Part shown: one piece after another, positions 33,782 to 45,100 of the stretch
Position numbering within the stretch: the first letter of the stretch is position 1
Layout: each line of letters begins with the position of its first letter
NCBI GenBank assembly: GCA_023974075.1
Contig: CM043790.1
Location: forward strand, 20,103,883-20,167,882
Direction of reading: 5' to 3'
Length of the DNA stretch: 64,000 nt
Source of the DNA: Chaenocephalus aceratus
Taxonomy: Eukaryota; Chordata; Actinopteri; Perciformes; Channichthyidae
The notes under the pieces: model-generated
What the model saw: only the letters and a program-made list of their open reading frames with translations
Told to the model about the DNA's origin: nothing
Database searches by the model: none
Translations under genes and position numbers: made by a program

Positions 33782-34663
33782 CAACCCAGTCTCACAAAAA
33801 AACGTGTAATAACTACGTTGGTCCACAACTTGGGACGTAGTATTTCTACAAAAACGCCTCTGAAATTGTAAGATCCCTTAAAATGCGTTTTGATGTCATT
33901 TGATGCGAGAAATATGAGTTGTTATTTCAGATTATGTGTGCAGTGGATGTACATGATCTTTCGTTTGCTAGTTATTACGAAGATTACTTCAGGAAATTGT
34001 GTCCATTCAACGTTTTCATTGTTACCAAGGTGGTTGCTAGGGACGCTGCCATCGATATTATTTCTGTTATGTTGTGTAACTGTTTAATGGTGTTATCTTT
34101 ATTGCTACCCCCTTCCCCGTCAATGTATAGTGTTGGTCCACAGCGCAAACATATTAGTTTAACAAAATCCGCATCTAAAATTGTGGCATAGATACGTTAT
34201 ACATATCTGCCGTAGTTCTCTATTTATAGAGCCCTGATGAGAAGACTTCTAGACAAACATGAGAAACTGCCGCCAAAACTGAAAACGTGATGTGGATCAT
34301 AAATATATCAGCAATTAAACAACATCTTACATTTATTTTCACACAATACGTCTCCTTGCAGTATCAACACTAATTCGGCTGACTTTTATATTTGATCCAA
34401 TTGGTAGATAGGCTGTATTTACACCATACAGGTGCACAGCTGATATAAAGGGACACCTAGTGGTTAAAGCATGTTATTGAATTTCATTATTTTTTCATTA
34501 TTTTTATTATTATTAGGATCCTTATAAAGTATATTCATTACTCGTTATTCTCTACTAATAGTTAATTAAAGACTGTATATAATGACTATTTTGCACATCC
34601 CTTTCAAGATTTCAAGATTTTCTAAGGTTTATTGACATATCATATAACGAAAACGGTGTAGTG

Positions 34664-34919
34664 AATGAAAAACTTGGGTCGCAGGTTCCTCAACAGTGCA
34701 TTACAAAACATCTATCAATATTTGTATACTTCCAGCAATGTTAACTATGTTGAAGCACTTATTTTAACTGATATTATACATATGTATTATACTCTTATAA
34801 GATGTATGTAGATAGTATAAGAAATGTGCAGAATATGACAGTTTAATGGTGGAGGTATACACACATTGATAGATGTCTTGTAATGCGCTGTTGAGGAACC
34901 TGTGACCCAAGTTTTTCAT
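34664..34919. repeat. inverted repeat, about 66-bp arms
   Basis: 34664-34729 and 34854-34919 are reverse complements with few mismatches (ATGAAAAACTTGGGTC, AGGTTCCTCAACAG, CATCTATCAAT). The spacer is about 125 bp and AT-rich. It may be a small non-autonomous element inside foldback 2. Confidence 0.8.
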
Positions 34920-35189
34920 CTCCGACCTTGTCAGGTATTGAACAATCAATAAATAAAGAACACTGAATTATTAAATATAAAACACAGAATTTGTGTGATT
35001 GTACTAAATGATTTACAAATAAACACCACTGCATATTTACAACTGTTACACATGCTGATGTAACGCAAATGTTTCAATAAAGTAAATCTTATCTTAAGAT
35101 GATCGATGGCTACTGCCATATTTGCAAAATGTGCCTCTGAACCTTGACAAGTGCATGTTTCAGGCTTATCAATGATTCGAGCAGTACTT

Positions 35190-35480
35190 AACATCAGAAA
35201 GAGTGTACATGTAACCAACAAGATCCTGTACGAGGGAATGAGACTAGCAGGACATTGCCAAAGGCATCAAGAGCTGCCAGCCGGCAAATTGGTGCTGTGG
35301 GAACAAACACACGGGCATCGGTCACGAGGACGTCCCGCACAAACATACGTGGACCTAATCAAGAATGACGTAGGAGCACAAAGTACCAATTAACTGGCCA
35401 GATGTATGGAGAACCGGGATGACTGGAAGCAACGATGGAGGGCTCGTCTGAGGACGACCTAGAGAGAATGAACAACAGGA
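35190..35480 (+). pseudogene. LINE polymerase C-terminal fragment
   Basis: The frame reads TNKILYEGMRLAGHCQRHQE, LVLWEQTHGHRSRGRPAQTY and VDLIKNDVGAQSTN, then a TAA (about 35391-35393), then LARCMENRDDWKQRWRARLR to a stop. The RL.LAGHC.RH...KL.LW...HG.RSRGRP..TY......D.G....L...M.DR..W pattern is the C-terminus of a class of non-LTR polymerases different from the L2 and the jockey-like LINE above. The in-frame TAA and the absence of the RT core mark it as a relic. Clade is not assigned. Confidence 0.7.
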
Positions 35481-36430
35481 GGGGTCACAGATATAAGACC
35501 AGCTGTTAAATAAAGCTCTTCTGACCTTAGCTGTCATGTGGGTATATATTAATGCTGCCCATTATGGGCACAAGCAATTTCCACCCATGTATTAATCATA
35601 TGTTTTACATTTGAGTGTTCCTATCCCCTAAACCTCCAGGGATGTACACAGTTTAATACTGGCAACTTCTTATTATGGGAAATACGAAAACGTCTTTTAA
35701 AACTACAATTCCCAGTAGAGATGTGCCATAGAGAACATGTTGCGAAACACAATAGCCAGCATGTGTAGTTCTGGGGACGGGGTGGGGCAGGGGGGGACGG
35801 GGTGGACCCGTTCAAATCCAGTTTTGGACAGTCTGCCGTGGTTCCATCCCGTTTCAAAGTGCTGTTCAACGCTCGGCGTAACCTATGGGCATAACCCTCG
35901 GAGCACACTCAAACATCCAATCACAGAGCTTGAGGACTATCACGGGATTTGAGTTTGTCAAGCAAAGCGGAGAGACTAGGCTTGTTTGAGACAAGCAAGA
36001 CCTGCGCAGACCTGATCAACGTCTTGCTAGTACGTTGCATGATGGTTAGTCATTTTGTCCGACTTGCTCTGGAGGCTCGCCTACATGAGACGTTGAAATC
36101 TCGTGGGACAAAGACGCCCGCAGACTTGAGAGCGAGGCGCGGCGAGGCGGCGCAGTTCCTCTCCACGGGCTGCGGAAGCGAAATGCTTGATGGGAAACGT
36201 GTGAGCTGAGCGCTCATTGGTGGTTTTTACCACGTGCTGCTGATGAAACTCTCCAATTGGCTCGGTACAAGTTTGTTGTTGTTTTATGTCAGTTTTACGT
36301 CGCCACTTCCATTCACATTTTTCATCATTGTTCCACAATGTTTATCATCATGAAATTAATATCTATATATGTTATACTATACTTGCACTGCTTACCGTTT
36401 TCATACTTTATATATCTTAGCATATTCATA

Positions 36431-36690
36431 CACACTGTTCATACTGCTCACAGGCTGTTGTGTATATCTAGTCACTAGATATACACAGCAGCCTGTGAGC
36501 AGTATGAACAGTGTGAATACACTAGATTCTAGTGTATTCACACTGTTCATACTGCTCACAGGCTGATGTGTATATATAGTGTATTCACACTGTTCATACT
36601 GCTCACAGGCTGCTGTGTATATCTAGTGTATTCACACTGTTCATACTGCTCACAGGCTGCTGTGTATATCTATTCATACCCCTCACTGTT
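36431..36690. repeat. compound palindrome built from a 47-bp repeat
   Basis: The core CACTGTTCATACTGCTCACA occurs in direct orientation at 36433, 36541, 36588 and 36635 and inverted at about 36490-36513. 36431-36472 and 36474-36515 form a 42-bp-arm palindrome with one mismatch. The inverted unit also pairs with the following direct unit around 36528. The last three units are spaced exactly 47 bp. Reading frames here are repeat translations, not genes. Confidence 0.92.
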
Positions 36691-37778
36691 TATTCATCAT
36701 TCAATTCATTCTATATTTTATTCTGTAGATTGTGTACATTACTTTTCACTTTACTGCTTGTTGCACTCCTGGTTAGAAGCTAAACTGCATGTTGTTGTCT
36801 CAGTACCTGTAATATGTGCAATAACAATAAAGTTGAATCTAATCTTGAGTACATATCTGACATTAACGATTAAACACATGTGTGCATTCTTTATAAATGC
36901 AAACCGAGTCAAGCCGACTCCGGAGGTGGCAGCATGCACTTCAAGCTGTTTGCAATCCGCCAAAAACCCGAGAGAAGAAGAAGAAGACGAAGCCGACTCC
37001 GAGCTGTCCGACTTCAGGCGAGCTTTTTGAGACCTCCCCCGGCTGCGATCGGCTATTCTCGTCTACTTTCGAGGCGAGCCGCAGCTCGTCTCAAACAAGC
37101 CTATTCTTTAAAGCAAATTAGCTGCTCCGACCCTCGGTCCTGACGGACTCCAACTTGTGTTTATTAATCAAACAAATAAATAAACACAAGGATAATTATG
37201 TGTTATTGTTGAGTATATGGAGAATTGCACAGGGGAAAATAACGTAGGCCTATCTATGCCACAATTTTAGATGCAGATTTTGTTAAACTAATAAGTTTGC
37301 GCTGTGGACCAACACTATAAATTGACGGGGAAGGGGGTAGCAATAAAGATAACACCATTAAACAGTTACACAACATAAGAGAAATAATATTGATAGCAGC
37401 ATCCCCAGCAACCACCTTGGTAACAATGAAAACGTTGTATAGACACAATTTCGTGAAGTAATCTTCGTAGGCTAATAACTAGCAAACTAAAGATCATGTA
37501 CATCCACTGCACACATAATCTGAAATAACAACTCATATTTCTCACATCAAATGACGCATTTTAATGGCCAAACTAACCTTAAAATAGGCATTTTCCACCG
37601 AGAATAAAACGAAGTTCGGCCATGTTTTTTTTTTCTGCAGGGAGAAATTTGAAGATCACGTGACATAGACGCCAGCCATTGGAATGAATGGTGAAAAAAA
37701 CGGCATTTTTGTAGAAATACTACGTCCCAAGTTGTGGACCAACGTAGTTATTACACGTTTCTTTGTGAGACTGGGTTG

Positions 37779-39895
37779 GTGAAACCTGAGGCTCAACAGA
37801 CCTTTATGCTGAGCTCTTTCTTGGCTTGACTAGCAGCTGCCTTGATGTGCCTATGGTTGTTCTCCATTTTAACCTTGTAAAATCTGAGGAATATTGTGCA
37901 CATTTACAATGGTCAGCAAATAACTTTAAACAATGCCTTTAAACTCTGAAGTTAAAACCCTTGTTTCAACTACTTTACACATGGCTACAAATTGCTCCTA
38001 TCTACACTTTGCTCGTCTTATGAAACCAGTAGCAGTACTACTTCTGATTCTTGACAGACGCTTCTTGCATTGCCATGAAAGTCACAAAGAGAATATGATG
38101 AACCACCACCTTGGCAGAGTCCAACTCCCACTGAGAGCAGCCGTGACCTATATGCCGATGATGCAGTCGCAGCAAACATTTCAATATTCCACGACATGTC
38201 ACGGCAAGAAACGCCAACTTAACTTGCTGAAAGTGATGCGATGAATTTAAAAGGTGACAGTGATTTGAGCTGACAGCCATCTTCCCATTCTGACAAATCA
38301 GTCAAGTAACATGCCATGCCATTTAGCTGCCAGGTAGTGTTGGGTAAACAAAAGGGCACCACATTCTCCTGGAAAAGTTTAAAATAACACTCAAACATAT
38401 ACGCCCAAATGAAAAGACAAGATTTAATGTGCACACCATGCTGAGCTGAAGAGAAACTGATTTTTTAAAATTATTTCTCTGTCTGATAATCAGCGAAACC
38501 TTGTGTTTTTCAAGCTCTTCGATGCAAGCAGCTTTAGAATGTGTTATTTTGCATTTTATCTTTTAATGGTAATGAACTCACCCACAAAACATCCTTTGAT
38601 TTCACAGTGTATTCTCTTCTACCCTCCCCCTTACGCTGAAATAAATGCACAAACCTACTCCAGTAGTAAGGCAATGATGATTATTCTGATTGTAGTTACA
38701 GTAGAACCTCAACCTTTCTATTTATATCAAGAGTATGACTGCCTATTGATTTTTCTTCCTGTAACAAAGGTCCTTTAAAAGGTGAAAGCAACATATCAGT
38801 GATTTCTGATGAGGCCGACTCAGATCTGGAGCTCTCTGCTACTGAGAGGCTGTCAGTTTTCCTTCCCTGCTCCATCCTTTCATTCCTGCCTGTCGGCCAG
38901 CAGACTGGACAGAAGGTCAGAGAGTTGATCTGTGCCAAAACTCTGAGGATTTTCCCCCCCTCCCTCCACCTTTATTATCTCATTTTCCCTTTCAGATATG
39001 CAGATTTGGGACCTCCTAATGAGAATATGTTACTCCCAGATACCATCTGTTCTGCTTGCACTCTGTATGAGAAAATAAAGAACATGTGATATCATTTCAA
39101 TGAGACTGATTAATCAACGTCATGGGGTAGTTGCCCTTTGGAGATGTGTGTCACAGTCTGTCTTCAATACGTTTCCTGTGTTCAACCAGAAACACATGGA
39201 TATAGAATATGAATATGGAAAATGTAACATCTTAAGTTCATTTGAGCATTACGATTAACAAGCTTGACACTGGAGGTCTTCCAGACTCTGATAAACTGTG
39301 ATTAAAAACACACTGTAGGGACATTCATGTGACCACAGGACTCCATAAAATTCAAAGAGACTGGGAAAAAAGGAAAATAAAATTGAAAAAATAATTGTAT
39401 CTTTAAATGGAGGAAGAATATTGTTTGAATAATGAAAGACGTGTATCGAGGGATCAGAATAATAATGCAGGCAGTATTCTGTTGCTGGCCACTGTCTTTT
39501 GAACCTGCTCATGCTATAAATATTCAAAGCTCTTTCATTTATTTCCCTTTGTAATCCAATGATCTCACACTTATTCCCACACACAATAGACCCCACCATA
39601 GCTGGAGTCCCTCTATTTAAAACCAACAAATTGATACGATGGAAACTAGATTTCAGTGAAGAAAGACAATCTTTGGATGTGCTGGATTTTGTTTTGTTCC
39701 AACCTAAATAGTGTATTCTCACGTCTCTGTTTTTGTTACATTCTTTTCCACACATTGAAATGAAAACCATGTCGATGTTGGTGCTCCATGTGGCAGGCTA
39801 CAATTCCAGCTGCATTTCAGGCAGTCACTGGCAGTCACTGTCAAATTGGACATTTCGGCCTGCCCGGTGCACACCAGTGTTATTCCAATCAACTC
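37779..39895. other. no gene supported
   Basis: No domain was recognised in the small frames. A pyrimidine-rich tract followed by TTTCAG at about 38950-38995 resembles a splice acceptor (see findings) but there is no supporting exon homology. Confidence 0.4.
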
Positions 39896-39897
39896 TT

Positions 39898-40145
39898 GGG
39901 ACGGGTGGCGCAGTGGTCTGTGCATTTGATCATCAGATCAAGGGGGCGTTGGGGAACTCCAGTTCAAAACCCGCTCCTGCCCCACTGCGTCAGGCCGTTG
40001 TGTCCTTGGGCAAGACACTTCACCCGAATTTCCTCCTGTGGGTATTGTCCACAGTAGATGACCATTACATGTATGTATGATCTGTATGTGTATTTGTAAA
40101 GTGCTTTGAGAGTCTATGATAAAGTGCTATAATTAATAAGGATTA
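39898..40145 (+). mobile_element. tRNA-derived SINE
   Basis: The 5' end GGGACGGGTGGCGCAGTGGT carries a Pol III A-box-like TGGCGCAGTGG, and the B-box-like AGTTCAAAACCC follows near 39960. The middle CCTTGGGCAAGACACTTCAC is a block seen in many fish SINEs. The 3' part TGTAAAGTGCTTTGAGAGTC, then AAAGTGCTATA, resembles an L2-type LINE tail, which would explain mobilisation. It ends in AT-rich sequence without a clear duplication. Confidence 0.8.
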
Positions 40146-41848
40146 TAACTCTTGTCCTGTCTGTGGGCATGAACATCTTCTCTTTCCTAAATAAGAAATG
40201 ACAGCCAAGAGCGCTGCTCTGGTTGGCCAATCAAAGAACTGCTCCAGGATGTTTTACAGTGATTACAAAGACAACCTAGGCTGGACCAGAAACAGGCCAC
40301 ATATAGAGTTGGGATGCTACACCAAAGGCTGGTTACTGAGTAACCTGTTGAAAAATGGTGTATAGGAAAGACAGAAGCTTATATTTATGCTGAGGGGTAC
40401 AGCAAAGAAACGTTTCAAGGAATTCATTTGTGTGTCATCTTGCCCAAGCTGCTATCAAAAGAAAAAGAGTTCAACAAAGAAATTAGTTTAAACATGAAAG
40501 CATCTGTAGTACGATGCCAGCTTGGCAGACAGTGGTACAGTATACCTCACAGTAATATTTAACAAGTGGCTGATTCTTTGATTCTGACTCTTAAGCTAAC
40601 ACGATGCAACATATTAGAATACAATCTCCTCTAATTTAAATAAACGAGATACAGAGTGTAAAGAAGAATGCTATGGAGCAGTTGGAAAGCATTTTGCTAC
40701 GCTAGCACTTTCCCTTTGCTTTCCTTTATTAAGCTAATCAAGATCTGTCTACTGATTGAACAGCAATTAAACTGATATTGATCGTCTCATCTACAGTAAG
40801 ACAGCAATTGAGTGAATTTTTTAAAAGACTATGTTGAAATAAAATGGTTGGATTCATTCCATAAATGTAACTTCATGGTGACAGTGCACACCCCCAATCA
40901 TGCTGCTTCTGAAATGTTTTTCACTAAAAGGCAGATTTGTATTCTTTAGACAACTACCTTCACCACTTATTCTGTCAAATAAGTGGTGAATTGTCCATAT
41001 TTGGGCACAATCATCCCCATTTGTATGAATAATCCAGTGTCGCCCTCTCTCAATGACATATATGTTCTGCCCACATTTGCAGCCATTAACACTTGTTCTG
41101 TTAGATGCAGTCAGACAGCACGTTGAGCAGACTTACTCTATGCCTTTAGCCTGTCCCTAAAATCACTTAAGCTCATACATTACACAAAAGGTGTAAAACA
41201 AAAACGAAGACGCATGTATAATAGTTTCATTATATGCAGGACACTGTACCCTTTTTTGTCACTTAAGACTTGAACAATCTGTCATGATATAAAACATATT
41301 TGCATAGTGTCAATGCCTTTCCTGCAGCATTGCTATACTGTCACTTTTCGTATAACCCATTATTTTGTTTCAGAATTCCGTAACTTAATCTGCCTTAGTA
41401 GAGAAAGTCTGTACACATTTAAACCATTTTACTGAAGTGGTTGTGTACTTCCATACCATTTGTCACAGAGATGCTTCCTTTACATTCTCTGTGTAAGACA
41501 TTTGACTGATTTTGCTTCGCTGCAGTTTGTTGTCATGAGGAGCAGCATTTGCAGTCTCAATACTGGAACAAATGAAAAGCATCAGTTTAATGTGTAATAT
41601 GGGTCCATCCTCTTGTGAAGTAAGACAATTAGCTTTTTCTGTTGTATAACACATGTCATGGCAAAGAAAATGTGCCAGAACCTCAATGGAGGCTTTCCAA
41701 GCTTAACATGATAGACTGCCGGGAAAATGTTTTCACTTTTCTAATTGTTGTTACAAGCTGGAATGCTTTGGGCGGTGTCCTCTACAACTAAACTCATGAT
41801 GAACCCAAACAGTGTTAAGACTCACAGCTGTTGGTGTGTGTCTGCCAT
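40146..41848. other. no gene recognised
   Basis: AT-rich sequence with no recognised domain, RNA gene or element boundary. Confidence 0.45.
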
Positions 41849-41850
41849 TA

Positions 41851-42171
41851 ACGGAGCTTACAAACGGCTGCGTGCGTTGAAGCTTCAACGCTTCTGCCCA
41901 TTCACTTTGAATGGGGTGACGTCACGCTTCGCCAAACTGCATTGTGGGAGCAAAGTGTAGCTTTGCTCGCGTTGCTCACTTCAAAAGTAGAGCAATGTTC
42001 TACTTTTGAAGCTTTGACGGAAGCGCCAGCCAATCAAATCATATGCCAGTACAAGCTCTAGCCAATCAAACCGCGTGCTTGTGTGTCCGGATTCATGTGA
42101 TTGGTTGTTGGTCGAGCGTCAGACACGCCCGCCGGCAAGCTTCAACGCACGCCGCCGTGTGTAAGCTCCGT
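41851..42171. mobile_element. TA-flanked MITE, 321 bp
   Basis: The termini ACGGAGCTTACAAACGGC and the reverse-complement right end (GTGTAAGCTCCGT) form inverted repeats of about 37 bp that continue through GTGCGTTGAAGCTT. The flanks are TA on both sides (41849-41850 and 42172-42173). The centre has a second hairpin (CTTCAAAAGTAGA and TCTACTTTTGAAG, about 41969-42011). No coding sequence. Superfamily unassigned; TA fits Tc1/mariner. Confidence 0.85.
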
Positions 42172-42173
42172 TA

Positions 42174-45100
42174 GGCTTAGACACATTAGCAGGACTATCA
42201 CGACACTAACATAGTCTTTGGCCTTTTGAATGAGCAGTGCATCGAACAAGGCTTACTTCCTGTGTGAATGTTAAGTCACAAAACAAAAACAGTGTTACTC
42301 GCTGATTGTAATGCCTGCAGTTACATTAATGAACACAGAAATCAATGTCACCAACCATCCTAGCTACAGACAATAGCATCACAGGTACACATTTTAAATG
42401 AAATGCGTTATACTTCATCATCAGAAGTAGAATCAAGCACATAGGCAGCACGATTCCATCTCATGATGTATGGCACAATATGAAATGTGTTTAAAGTGCC
42501 TTACAACCAATAATGCAAATCATTATTGTGTCATGGAAACTACACAAAACAGCATCAGTTATTTTACAACAAATCGATTCAAACAGAATTAGAATTTAGA
42601 ATTGTTCTAAAATAAATCAAATCAAATATTTAGAAATAGTTTAGTTTGTTTCTGTTGGGCAAGAACTGTTATTTCACTTTTTCTGGTTGTGAAAAAAATG
42701 GTCTGAGTGTGCCTCTTAATTGAGCAGTTGAATTCATCTATTTTATATAGATGAAAATAAAATGCCTGCTCTTCATGAATTGTATAGTTTCATGCTACAA
42801 AGAGTTGAAGCATCTGTTGAGGGACTGAGACATAGCCGTGTACTAATCTGTTCCTTTTTTTAAATACTCATCTGGTATCAAATTATCTTCTTCTGTTTCT
42901 GTTGTCACCTTGGAAACTATGACATAATGCACTACTTGAGTCATTGGGATGACGTAATCCACGTAATTTTAACGTGAAAAAAGGTAGCAATGCTCAGTGT
43001 AAGAGATAGTTCAACTGATGCATCTGTAAGTAAAATTAATAAATGTTTCTGTTTTTCTCCCAACAAATAGTTAAGTGGAGCTTTAACCATAGTTGCATTA
43101 ATTAGCATTATCATGTTTTGACTGTGCTATTGGTGCATCATCTTATACAATTGTATAGTGATTCAATACATAATATATAAATGGCTTGGAGTACAGTTCT
43201 TTGTATTATAACTTCTCTGTGCACCAGGGGTTGGGTTTCGTTTTTACTACTTTGTGAGAACCTGCTGCAGCTAGTCTATAAGAGTAAAGACAAACCATTT
43301 ACCTTTTTATATCGTGTCCTCGGCTTTCACTGCGGAGACCGCCTGGGACAGCTATTGTCAAAAAACACAAAGGCGGGAAGAAATAAATGGAGCATAAAAA
43401 GCAATTTTTTATTAAGTTGTATACAGGATTACTTTGACCTTTTGTTTTACTTTGTATCCTTTTTCAAATCCAACAGGAAAAACCTTTAAATTCCAAACAG
43501 AATCCAACCTTGAGTACTTCAAAATGCTAAAGTATTTCTTAACAACTAAACAAAATAAGTATTCATGTTAATAATGCAACCTCTTTTTAGTACTACAGTG
43601 CACATGGAGACTTCTTGGAAAGGCTTGGATAAGGAACTACAATTAATGTAGCACCATTATTTGTTGAAAAAAACATTGTACAGATAACAGTTCAGTCTAT
43701 CTGTTAGATGTAAGTAAATGAAGCATCGAATATCCCTCATTTTAAGAAACCAATGCTTCTCACTCATTTAAACTTTGCAAATGCAATCTTTACTACCATT
43801 ACATTATTGTTAAATCTCTGTTCTCCATAGTCAGTGCTCCTTCATAAGTGGCATCTTTTGACTTCCAATGTCAACCATGGCAGCTCTGGTTTGGTTTACA
43901 CACTGACTGTCAGTTTTCTTCCCACCCTTACACAAGTTTGTCTCACAAACAACTTGAATTGTAAAGTTATGAAACAGATGGCTCTACTTGTATACAAGAA
44001 GAATGCCAAGAAATAGTTTGAACATGCTGAGTTTAACAAATATCTAGTGCAAGCCCCATTTTTACAGACAGGGACCTGATGTTGTGCTTTTTTGATTTAT
44101 TTATATTAAGTTATGATTTGCATGGTCAGACCGCACAGCCACAATCCATCCAGTTACTTTGTATAACACCTGGTCATACCATGTTTCCATTTCAAGGACA
44201 TGTGCTGCCTCAGATGATTCATGTGGATAATATTTCAAGCTTCTCCCACTCCAATTTGCTGTTGATCGGAATGTGTTATTTATTACTTGTTTTTCAATTT
44301 CAAAACTGCATTGATGTAAAACATTTATGTAAAGTGTAATACTGTGTTTTATTATGTAAAACAGTATCTGGTTACTGTGGTAAAAGGAGTTTTCACGGCA
44401 CATTAGTAAAACCACCATGTCCTTGCATAATTATAATTTTACTTTGACTTTAGAATGTATGATTAAAGGGTAAATTGACTTTTTTTCAAAGACACTGTGC
44501 AAACTATTCTTTTGTGTGCCTTTACTATATTTTGAAATAACGAGATCACTTTTCATGTGGACTGAAATCAAGTGAAAGAGAACGGAGGTAATAATGCAAG
44601 AAAAAATAATCCATGCATTAGCTCCAAACCTGCTTGTCACATTTGAAACATGGAGGTCATTTACTTGAAAGGCCAATATTGTAATGGGAGATGAAAGTGT
44701 TATGAATACGGGCATGGCTTGCTTCTCTTGTATGATTTAGCAAAGGGAGATTTATATCCCTCCTCTGAAGTCTCCAGGGCAACCGTATTTGTCATTTCTT
44801 TCCTTTCTCCTACTGTCCTGTTCATACTATATTTACCTACCTACCTATGAACAGTAAATGGTTCAATACATTGTTTATTAATGCCTGACAAATTGATTTT
44901 TCAGCTTTCTGGCATCCTTTATACTTTTGGAGAGCTCAATGCCGATATAATTTATACAAGCACCACTGATAATGCAGTCAGCTAGCCAAGGTGACAATGA
45001 CCAACTGCTGACAAACCATGGCACTCAATATACTGACTCATAAAATCATGCCATATTTTAACGATTTTTAATATTACAGAAATAAAGTATTTATTTATTG

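Larger units (their letters stand above)
33782..37778. mobile_element. foldback-type DNA element 2
   Basis: It starts CAACCCAGTCTCACAAA and ends TTTGTGAGACTGGGTTG, exact inverted ends, flanked by GTGAAAC on both sides (33775-33781 and 37779-37785; 7 bp certain). The arms are about 33782-34200 and 37250-37778. The right arm has about 130 bp not present in the left. The interior carries a hairpin (34664-34919), a LINE tail (35190-35480), sequence resembling the foldback 1 arm (CAATCACAGAGCTTGAGG at about 35920) and the compound palindrome (36431-36690). No transposase is recognised. Confidence 0.85.

Noticed and set aside
36431..36690. CRISPR-like array
   Set aside because: The unit is a 47-bp tandem repeat with one inverted copy and no unique spacers, in a vertebrate genome.
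36566..37030. 154-codon reading frame
   Set aside because: Its first third is translation of the 47-bp palindromic repeat, and the rest shows no domain.
39898..40145. Functional tRNA gene
   Set aside because: A- and B-box-like sequences are present but there is no cloverleaf, and the LINE-like tail marks it as a SINE.
43181..43489. 102-codon frame with GFHCGDRLGQ
   Set aside because: No recognised family, AT-rich random composition and no neighbouring exon signals.
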